Part shown: positions 55,434 through 64,000 of the stretch, piece by piece
Numbering within the stretch: the stretch's first letter is position 1
How the letters are laid out: the number at the start of each line of letters is the position of its first letter
Assembly (NCBI GenBank): GCA_038049695.1
Contig: CP142452.1
Span: forward strand, 71,925,501 to 71,989,500
Direction: 5' to 3'
Length of the DNA stretch: 64,000 bases
Source of the DNA: Cinnamomum chago
Taxonomy: Eukaryota; Streptophyta; Magnoliopsida; Laurales; Lauraceae
The notes under the pieces: generated by a model
Told to the model about the DNA's origin: nothing
The model's database searches: none
What the model saw: only the letters and a program-made list of their open reading frames with translations
Translations under genes and position numbers: made by a program

Positions 55434-58400
55434 TCAATACTGCTGTGCAGTACTAGCACTACCATATCCATAACCATATTCAGATTGTTCTTGATAAGAT
55501 GATGAACTATCTTGATCCCCTGTGTCTGTGGATTGAGATGGCTGGTTGTAATCAAATGGCATGAAATAGTTATGAGGGGCATAAATAGCAGGTCGTCGAG
55601 AAATTGGTGGGGGAAGCCTCCCTTGCTCAATTAACATCTGTTCGATAGAAATAATCGGTGTTGGTGAAGGGGGTACCCAATTAGGGTCATATGAATAACC
55701 CTCATGCTGTCCATACATTGCACCTTGTTGGCCAACATAATCCCCATGTTGTCCATACATGGCACCTTGGCCAACATAACTTCCATGATGACCATAAGTA
55801 GCGGCGCCGGTGCTACTACTACCCCCTGCCTCAGTCTGTCCAACATGTCTGATATAGCCACGCGAAGGATCTAACTCAGTAGCATGAGGAAAATGCTCAA
55901 CTGTCTCATAAGTGACAGGCTCATCATCTCTATAATGACCCTCATCCCCGGGAGAGTCAGGTGGAATTCCTGCTGATGATGAAGAAGTAGAAATACTTGA
56001 CTCACTCTCTTCATCCACCTCCTTTCCCCTTGGCTCACTTGTATTAGGTGCACGCCCCTGCTGCATTGTCAAGTTTATTTCTTCTATCCTTTCTGCAGCC
56101 CTCACTGGCTCAGGCCTTTCCCCAGTCAAATCCTCTATCAACTGCTCAAACTCTGGGTCTTGGTCTAACACCGGTTCTTCTTGTTCCTCCAACCATTGAC
56201 CTAACACAGTATCCTCTTCTGAAAAGATATAGTCCAAATTAATTGGACAGAAATAATCCCGGTGATCCTCAAACTGTCTTCTCCTTCTATTTCTACTCCG
56301 GAGTTTGAGGTTGTAGTGAATGTAGACCAATTTATTTAGCTTTTGCATTGTCAATCTATTTCTTGGTCTTGTGTGGATAAATGAGAATGTGCTCCAGTTT
56401 CTTTCACAATTGGAAGACGATGTAGTTTGACTAAGGACTTTAATAGCAATCGTCCTTAGTGCAGGAGCACTCTCTCCATAATTCAACCACCATTCAGCTG
56501 AAAAAAAATAGAAATGATATTAGAGTCAATAAAAAAATAATAAGTCCTTAAATAATATAGAGATGACATTACAATCAATACCAGGATAGGTCTGTGTCAC
56601 AGCTCTCCGTGCAGTCGTCGTTCCAAAGCTTCCGGCCCGTACATTGTATATGTCAATCTGAAGATATTAACGTAGAAAAATAAATTAGAGAAATTACAAT
56701 GTTATATACTTTTTTCCTTAATTATCCTACATTCCTACCTGATTAGTAGCCCAAATTGCTTCATCTGTACTCTCTGCCAATCTTTCAATTACATTTTTGA
56801 GTCCCAAACGGATTTCATTAGATATGTGTCCATCCGTAAATTGGGGATTAAAGAAGTATCCTGTAACAGTAAAACCAATGAATTTTAGTCATTGATAAAT
56901 TAATGTAGTGAGGATTGAGGACTGAGGAGAGAATGGAGAGTTAAATACAACAATTCAAGTGTTAAAGGATATTCTTCACTTACCAGCAATGTGTAAATCA
57001 TGTTTTAATTGTCGTCCCCATCGATCGTCGATGATCTTCCAAAACTTTTTGTAATATCTACAATCTCCTTGAATAGCCAGCTTTGATCTCTCCATGGCCT
57101 CATGTAAGAAGCCCATTGTTGGCTTATCATCGCCATCAACCAATCGAAGAACCTTTATTAGGGGTTCAAAAACATTTAAAACACCCTTCACATGAGGCCA
57201 AAACTTGTTGGACTCAATTGTTTTACATACTTCAACAGTAATAGGACTTGGCCTTTTTCCCCATTTTGAATTAATGAATTCATTTGATTTTATCAATCGG
57301 AGAAGTCCTTCTCTATACTTGTAAACACTTTCGATAGCAATGAAGTGGGTGGCAAATCTAGTGATGCCAGGCCGTAATAATTCATGGTTGTCTGTATGCA
57401 TTTTCATCATGGAAATGAGTCTATATGATTGATAAAAAAAATTGGTGATCTTCTTTATCTTACCAATCACAAACTTCATGACTTTTCCTTTTGCAATATC
57501 TTCAAGCATTAAATCCAAGCAATGTGCTGCACATGGAGACCAGAAAATCCTTGGCCTTTGTTTCATAAGCATCATTCTTGCAGCCTTCATGTTTGCAGCA
57601 TTGTCAGTAACAACCTGAACTACACAATCTGCCCCAACTTCTTCAATCACCTCATTCAATAACTTATTAATATATTTTGCATCTTGAATGTAATCAGTTG
57701 CATCAACTGATTTGATAAACACCGTGCCCATAGACGAGTAGACTAGAAAATTCAAGAGATGACGGTGTGTGATGGTCGTCCACCCATCGCACATTAGCGT
57801 ACAACCTCTTTCCTTCCATGCCCATTTGAAAGTTTGCACCCAAGCCTGCAACTCTTCATACTCTTACTCAACACATACATGCCCAATCTCATAAGGGGTA
57901 GGTGCCTTTATACCTGGACCATGTTCTGCAGCTGCATCTAACATGGTGGTGAAATAAGGAGATGATGCCTTGTTGGGAGGAATGCCTCTGTCCAAAAAAA
58001 ACTTCCCAGCGGCTCTCACTAGATGTTCTCTTGCTTTACCAAGCCTACTCGTTAATGCTTTCATAATGCTGGGTTGCTTTGATGTTGGTTTTCTATAAGA
58101 ATATGGGTCAGTTGGCCCTACTTGCTGAGGTGCACGTGTAGGAGTTCTTTCAATCTCCTCAATGTCTGGATCTCGACGGGGTTGTTTTTGACTAAATGCC
58201 CGATGCAAACTTGCTCCCCCAGGTTCGGATGACCCACCCTGCTCATATTGGCTACCTCTAGAGGCTGCTTCATATTGCATTTTTCTTCTCTCTTCCTCCT
58301 CCTGAAGTGACCTAACACTTTCTCTCCTAGCCGTCCTCATTTCCGGGTCTTCATCGTCATCATCATCGGAGGAACCGAATACTTCTTCTCTACATGCATC

Positions 58401-58652
58401 AAATTCCTCAGTTCTTCTTTTTTGTTGTAACTCTTTTTTTTTTGCTGATGCATTTGGGAGCTCCTTCATTTCAGCAGTTACATTTGGTGGCACTTTATGA
58501 CATTTTATCACCTGTCCTGTTACATGCCCCAAATGTTGTTTCAATCGAGTAATCCCGCCATTGAACACTCTTCCACAATAATTACATTTCACTCTACTTT
58601 TGCTTCCAACTGGTTCACCATGGTTCCATGCCGGATCTATTGAACGCACCAT
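55434..58652 (-). pseudogene. hAT transposase (BED finger, DUF659, dimerisation domain), single TAA
   Basis: Four exons join in frame: 58,652-56,984 (acceptor before 58,659), 56,860-56,739, 56,657-56,582 and 56,497-55,434, together 977 codons counting the stop. A BED zinc finger comes first (KCNYCGRVFN, RLKQHLGHVTG), then an acidic linker, then the DUF659/hAT core with the first catalytic D in LMCDGWTT, the second in VTDNAANMKAA and the CAAHCLDLMLEDIAK motif. The C-terminal dimerisation domain has SSSNCERNWSTFSFIHTRPR. A long low-complexity tail has GQHGDYVGQQ-type repeats. The only defect is TAA at 57,864-57,866 in HVCVE-stop-EYEELQ, where CAA to TAA is the simplest explanation. It would bind terminal repeats and cut and paste the element. 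Confidence 0.9.
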
Positions 58653-58725
58653 CTTGTTCCTATAAAATAAGAAATTCATGCAATAGTAATACACTAATAC
58701 TCTTAAGAACAATTATTTTTAGGAA

Positions 58726-59880
58726 AAGTCAAGATTTAATAAAATTATTTTCAAAAATCCTAAATATATAGATATAGCATAAAAGTATGTAGATCAATCA
58801 TTTACACATCATACAATGATCATGAATCATTAAAAGAACATATTTATGATGAAATCCCCAAAAAATGATAAATTATAATTCAAATATTAAAAAATTCGAA
58901 AATAAAATAATTAAAATAAAAATATAAATCATGTTTATGACTAAGAGTAGATGTAGATCTATCATCTACACACTATTAATAAGCCTTTGGTTTCACAAAT
59001 ATCCCAACAAGTAACAACAATTAATTTTTGGAAAACAAAAATTAATAAAATCATTTTCAAAATCCTAAATATATAGATCTAACACAAAAGTATGTAAATC
59101 TATCATTTACACACCATACAATGATCATGAATCATTAAAACAACATATTTATGATGAAATCCCCAAAAAATGATATATTATAATTCAAATATTAAAAAAT
59201 CCGAAAATAAAATAATTAAAATAAAAATCTAAATCATGTTTATGACTATGAGTAGATGTAGATCTATCATCTACACACTATTAATAAGTCTTTGGTTTCA
59301 CAAATATCCTAACAAGTAACAACAATTAATTTTTGAAAAAAAAATTTAATAAAATCATTTTCAAAATCCTAAATATATAGATCTAACATGAAAGTATGTA
59401 GATCAATCATTTACACATCATACAATGATCATTAATCATTAAAACAACATATTTATGATGAAATCCCCAAAAAATGATATATTATAATTCAAATATTAAA
59501 AAATCCAAAAATAAAATAATTAAAATAAAAATCTAAATCATGTTTATGACTATGAGTAGATGTAGATCTATCATCTACACACTATTAATAAGCCTTTGGT
59601 TTCACAAATATCCTAACAAGTAACAAAAATTATTTTTTGGAAAACAAAAATTAATAAAATCATTTTCAAAATCCTAAATATATAGATCTAACATAAAAGT
59701 ATGTAGATCTATCATTTACACACCATACAATGATCATGAATCATTAAAACAACATATTTATGATGAAATCCCCAAAAAATGATATATTATAATTCAAATA
59801 TTAAAAAATCCGAAAATAAAAAAAATTGAAAAAAAAGTTCAAAATCATGTGTATGAGTAGATCTAGCATGAAAGTATATA
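58726..59880. repeat. 303-306-bp tandem repeats in the hAT leader (about four units)
   Basis: The word ATTTACACA(T/C)CATACAATG recurs at 58,801, 59,104, 59,409 and 59,715. Units are highly AT-rich and share AAATCCCCAAAAAATGATA and GAGTAGATGTAGATCTATC. They lie upstream of the transposase coding exons, probably in a 5' intron. Confidence 0.9.
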
Positions 59881-60154
59881 GATCTAACTTCTAAATGAAG
59901 AAAACAACACAATTACACAAGTGAGTAAGTGACAAACCTCTATGCTTCATCTATATAAAAAAAAAAAAAAAACACATAATATGCTTTAAGTTGATTTCCT
60001 CTTACCTTAGATAATATTTTCTTCAAAAAATATAAGTGAGATTTGGAAATATGGAAGTGAGAAGGTGGCTGCTGCTATGGCTAGTAGGGGCTTTGAGAAG
60101 AGAGGAGAAGAAGATGAAGATGGGAGAAGAATAAAAAAAAATTAGGGTTTGAAT

Positions 60155-60300
60155 GCTTTATATTCATCTCGGCCGATATATCGGCCGAGATGAATAAAAT
60201 CCCGATATATTGAATATCTCGGCCGAGATGGCCGAGATTTTGGTGAATTTGGGCCGAGACCGGTTCATCTCGGCCAAGATGAACCGGTCTCGACCGGTTT
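60155..60300. repeat. hAT subterminal palindromes (ATCTCGGCCGAGAT)
   Basis: CATCTCGGCCGATATATCGG, ATCTCGGCCGAGATGG and GAACCGGTCTCG-type words cluster next to the right terminus. Weaker ATCTCGG and TATCGG words sit inside the left terminus (54,773-54,850). They are candidates for transposase-binding sites. Confidence 0.75.
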
Positions 60301-60311
60301 TTTGAACCATG

Positions 60312-60319
60312 AGCATACC
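60312..60319. repeat. hAT target-site duplication, right
   Basis: AGCATACC, identical to 54,755-54,762. Confidence 0.95.
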
Positions 60320-61763
60320 GGTATCAAAGCTTCATTTGAGAAAAGTAAGACAATTGTGCAACATAATTTCAAGCCGGCCGAATACAAAGAGCTTCGTGGT
60401 AATGTCTCTAAGAATGCACTTGAGAAAATCTTAACAGAAACCAAGAGAGCCAACCTAGTTGAAATTGACGCCAGTGTTTGTGGTTGTGTTATTCGACGCA
60501 CACATGGATTACCCTGTGCGCATGAGATTGCAGAATATATAAGTCAAGGGCGGCCTATTCCTCTAAGTTGCATACATCCGCATTGGTGTAAGCTTGATAT
60601 GTTGCCTACTGCCCCGTCAACAAGTTCTTCTATGGGCCTGGATTGTAAGGCTGATTTGCAGTTACTGGAAAAACGGTTTAATGAATATGATTCTACAAGA
60701 AAACTGCAACTTCTAAAGAAGATATGAGAACTAACAAAACCAAAAAGTACTCATTTGATAGAACCCGAAGTAAAATCAAGAACAAGAGGTAGACCAAGTA
60801 TGAGAGTTGACACCTCAACTCGAAGAGATCTAAGCGCATTTGAGTTGGTATCGTCTGCAAAGGATAGCTACTCTCCTAAATCAGTTGCAATGACAGAAGT
60901 TACAGATAAAGGACGACTAGAATGCAAACCAAAGAGAAGAGAAAAGATTAGTGCGATTCGTACGAGGTCAAGGAGCATTAATAATTATGTTCTCTCATTT
61001 CCCGTGGGGTTGAGGCCTTACATTCAACATGTAAAGGACGTCGCAGCTGATGGTAACTGTGGATTCAGAGCCATCGCTGGTTTGGTTGGTCTAGTTGAGG
61101 ATGAATGGAGACAAGTTAGGAGAGATTTATTACAAGAGTTGCTTGCACATGTAGACCACTACAAACAATTATATGCGGTGGAGAACAGAGTTGAGGAATT
61201 GGTGGAAGCATTATCATACTATGATGACAACCCATGCTTGGACTATTGGATGACTATGCCTGACATGGGGCACCTCATAGCGTCTCGTTATAATTTGGTT
61301 TTATACCACTTGAGCATAGAACAATGTCTGACTTTCCTCCCATTGCGGTCTGTGCCAGTGCTGACACCTTCTCGGAATGAGCGACAATAGGTTTTGTTAA
61401 TCGGAATCATTTTGTTCAATTATTCTTAGTACCTGGTCATCCAATTCCTCCTATTACAAATAAGTGGAGACAATTTCATCACTCTTGTGCGAATGGTTGG
61501 GAGACTCCATACAGGGATCGGATTGTACAATTCAAAGAGCTTGTAACTCCAGATGTATCAACATGTGAGACAATTGATTTAGATTGAATAGAACTACATG
61601 GTCATTCAAGTGCTCGAGTTTATGTTGCATGTAATAACTATTTTTAAACATTTGATGGAGTTTGGAATGTGTTTTAGTAGTTTATTTAGTATTTAATGAA
61701 TGCTTTGATGTATTGGTGTTGCCGCCTATTACAGGTTTTTAAAGGTGATGGGAGTTACAGTTA

Positions 61764-61858
61764 ATGTTCGGAAACACAGGCCCGAACAAATGGCATTTGT
61801 TCGGAAACACAGGGCCGAACAAATGCCATTTGTTCAGCACTGTGTTTCCGAACAAATG
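61764..61858. repeat. GTTCGGAAACACAG hairpin after the MULE-OTU gene
   Basis: CATTTGTTCGGAAACACAG (61,794-61,812) and its exact reverse complement at 61,840-61,858 form a 19-bp stem. Partial copies precede them (61,765-61,779) and lie in the loop. The GTTCGGA core is shared with the inverted repeats in intron 1. Confidence 0.9.
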
Positions 61859-61869
61859 TTCAGTTCGTC

Positions 61870-62243
61870 CCCTTCGAAGATTTTCATATCCACTTTTGAA
61901 GATTTCTGGTCCTACATCTGTAACAATTCAAGCATATTCCAAACATAAAATCAAAGGTAAAATAAACAAAATTCCATTTGAATTAACTAAGAAAGTACAA
62001 CCACTTTCCAAATAAAAGACTACTTAAAAGAGGATCCAAGTCTTATAACAACCATCCAAATTACAAAAAAATAAAATAATAAAATATAAGCATTCATTTT
62101 TGTTAGTCAAACTTCTTTATATTTCATCAGTTGTTCCTTCCCCTTGTTGACCTGTTGTGGGTGTAACTCTGTCCACTCATGTGGGGATGTCGAATGGTTC
62201 GTTGAGCATCGGCAATGGACATTCCCCATAAAACGTGGGCAAC
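61870..62243. other. Spacer between the convergent MULE-OTU and PMD-B genes
   Basis: AT-rich non-coding DNA. The final 130 bases are probably PMD-B 3' UTR. Confidence 0.5.
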
Positions 62244-63989
62244 CTAATTCACATGGGTATATAGTCCCCGTGGATCTTCAACCCAATGGTCCTCCCCCCT
62301 TTCCATGACTTCATCAAGAATGAATAGTGCATCCGAATTACGATGCTCATAGTCCATCGTATTGCTTGACTGTGTTTTGTCGGGTCTGGGCGCAAAATTA
62401 GAGTGATGATTTGGGTTTTGTAATATCCTCCACGAGACTCGTTTATACCAATCCATATGCCAGGGAACACAATCTGCATGACGCCTTACTGGTTGACTAC
62501 GGTTCAATGCAGACAGTAGGTGATTAAGCCATCCCTCCCAAATTTGATTCATGTATTGATACGCGATATGGTAGTCACGGGCAATCGAACCCCCGCGTAG
62601 CGTGAATGGGGGCTAATGGCGGTGGAGGAATAGTTTGTACTCTCCCAAACTGTCTGAGCACCCTATCCGGATGATAAGGCTCAACAACATCCATGCACTT
62701 GATGCATCCACCAGAGTATGCAACCTCGTTGAAAGGGTGATAGCACCTAACATCACGATATGGGTCCCAAGTGATCTGAAAATAGTGAATCCAAGTATAA
62801 GATATGAAAATACATAATACAGAATAATAAGTTCATGTGATAAAAAAATGAGTAAGAAAATTTACGTAATTACCAAGTCAGTGCTCATGGAATCAAGTCT
62901 CTCTCGTAATGCCTGTAAAGGCGCAGACTCCCTACGAGAGACCCATCGATGGACCTGGAGGTGATCGGGCTAATAGTGAATGTTTGGAGTTGGAGCCAAA
63001 CATTCGAAGTGCTTGTACACCCAAGCTTCCAATAGAGTCAGGTAACCGGCAATTTGTTTAACTTCACGCCGGGTTGCTAACCCCAACTGCCTGTATAAGT
63101 ATGCCAGTGCAGCAGTACCCCATGCATATGAACGTACGTTATCCAAATCCACCAGATGTGTAAGAAATATGATCGGCACCCTTATGCCACTCTTGTCTGT
63201 GAACAACGTACATCCTAGTAAGTACAGAAGGTAAGCTCTGACTGTACAGTCAACCATCTCCTCTCCATCATCGTCAGACATTCCACCAAACCTTTCCCGT
63301 AGCCACTCCAATCTAACAGATTGGCCCCGCACCTGGATCAACTCATCATGTGCCTCTATGGGTTCTACTCCTAGTGCATCAACAAGGAGTGCTTGAGCTG
63401 CCTCATATGTCATTCTATCATTATACGAAACAGTCCGCCCCATCACTGGGATGCCTATGATGGATGCAACATCATCTAAAGTGATGGTCATCTCACCAAA
63501 TGGCATGTGAAAGATGTTAGTCTCAGGTTGCTACCTTTCCACAAAACCCGATACAATAATCTTATTGACAAAGCGGTATGATGCAGTCACTAAGGGAGCC
63601 AAACTGGACCTGGACATCCATCGCCTGAACCTATCAGACCCATTCAATTGCCATTGCCACAATGACACTTTTTGACCATGACTTAGACACTTCAGTGGTC
63701 CTCGATCCTGCGGTTAACAATTGATACATCATTATAGAATAAATTCACAACTTAATAAATCAATCAAACTTCATATGAAACAAACGAAACACACCTCTCC
63801 ACTCCAAATATACCTAGCTATATGTGTATTAAAGCTGGTCAATAACGACCTATCTCGTGGCCCATGAGCTGGTTGTTCTTCAACGTCCTCCTCACGAAGA
63901 AAAGGTTCTTCTACAACCTCTTCCACTCGGTGGCGACGCCTTCTGTTTGAAGCAGTAGGTCGCACCCTAGAAGAGCTCGGTTGGTCCAT
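62244..63989 (-). pseudogene. PMD gene of cassette B, decayed
   Basis: Exon 1 (63,989-63,795) starts MDQPSSS and codes a basic/acidic leader. Exon 2 begins at 63,707 (DRGPLKCLSHGQKV) and carries the PMD core: HMPFGEMTITLDDVASIIGI, RLEWLRERF and RSYAWGTAALAYLYRQL. TAG at 63,531-63,533 replaces the tryptophan of ERWQPETN; TAG at 62,970-62,972 follows APTPNIHY. A later exon (from about 62,777) reads ITWDPYRDVRCYHPF and VVEPYHPDRVLRQFGRVQ. A shift near 62,595 (a GGGGG run) leads into MNQIWEGWLNHLLSALNR to the end at 62,244. No protease part is attached. It converges on the MULE-OTU gene and probably belongs to the same element. The element continues past the window's right edge. Confidence 0.82.
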
Positions 63990-64000
63990 ATCTGAAATAA

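Larger units (their letters stand above)
54763..60311 (-). mobile_element. hAT element (5,549 bp) inserted in the MULE-OTU gene
   Basis: Ends are CATGGTTTAAAATC on the left and, reversed, CATGGTTCAAAAAACC on the right: short imperfect terminal inverted repeats. They are flanked by the exact 8-bp duplication AGCATACC. Removing the element and one duplicate restores the host frame as LLELQHT-GIKASFEK. Inside are a spliced transposase gene (minus strand), a 303-306-bp tandem repeat in its leader and palindromic ATCTCGGCCGAGAT words near the right end. Apart from one nonsense codon, the element looks complete. Confidence 0.95.
52956..61587 (+). pseudogene. FAR1/MULE-type transposase fused to an OTU protease domain (cassette B), split by a hAT element
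   Basis: Exons 52,956-53,012, 53,253-53,324, 53,401-54,579 and 54,657-54,762, then, after the hAT insertion, 60,320-61,587. Domains in order: FAR1-like DNA-binding region (DSLINWARGVGWKNGFVIVI, CGCPFALKG, CGVHNH); MULE catalytic core with D in LIMDCTYKTN, D in IVTDRELSLMNAI and E in NRAESSHAQLK; SWIM finger (CGCVIRRTHGLPCAHEI); OTU domain with catalytic cysteine in DGNCGFRAIAGLVG and the histidine region NRNHFVQLF. Defects: TGA 53,569; a one-base shift near 53,633; TGA 53,948 (tryptophan in relatives); TGA 60,725; a shift near 61,380 that puts the OTU histidine out of frame. OTU enzymes remove ubiquitin; the fusion is known in plant MULE relatives. This copy is dead. Confidence 0.85.

Overview
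The window is nuclear DNA of a flowering plant. The evidence is spliced genes with GT/AG introns, paired cell-wall extensin genes, a tRNA-derived SINE, and plant-type LINE, CACTA, MULE, hAT and plant-mobile-domain (PMD) sequences. The species cannot be named from the sequence. Base composition is AT-rich and most of the window is transposable elements at different stages of decay. Only the two extensin genes look like ordinary host genes.

Layout. 1-4.68 kb: an L1-type LINE (minus strand) with an ORF2 that stays open to the window edge, lying in a CACTA/En-Spm element whose decayed transposase-related genes occupy 4.7-6.5 kb. 6.5-10.4 kb: AT-rich DNA without a convincing gene. 10.4-11.04 kb: the 5' end of a CACTA element. 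11.65-12.9 kb: first copy of a local repeat called X here. 13.77-15.70 kb: a 5'-truncated LINE with an 18-bp target duplication. 15.71-43.51 kb: a tandem duplication of about 7.5 kb carrying one extensin gene per copy. Copy 1 was later split by an 8.66-kb CACTA element (21,864-30,524) that carries fragments of three host genes. Copy 2 was later split by a 3.56-kb gypsy-type gag-like fragment and a small MITE-like insert. 43.98-44.15 kb: a SINE.

44.9-64.0 kb: two Mutator-type cassettes. Cassette A has a decayed MULE transposase (45.8-48.4 kb), a 98-bp tandem array full of palindromes, and a convergent PMD gene joined in frame to the cysteine half of a Ulp1/C48 protease (50.0-52.0 kb, no visible stop). 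Cassette B has a FAR1/MULE transposase fused to an OTU protease domain (52.96-61.59 kb), a 19-bp inverted-repeat hairpin, and a convergent decayed PMD gene (62.2-63.99 kb). The cassette B transposase is interrupted by a 5,549-bp hAT element with an 8-bp target duplication. The hAT carries a nearly complete four-exon transposase gene with one nonsense codon.

How it fits together: the history can be ordered from empty sites. The extensin block was duplicated first, then the CACTA, gag-like and MITE-like inserts went into single copies; the hAT landed in an existing MULE-OTU gene. Most nonsense codons can be explained as C-to-T or G-to-A changes, as expected of methylated, silenced elements. The PMD-C48 gene is an exception, since its four recognised exons are open.
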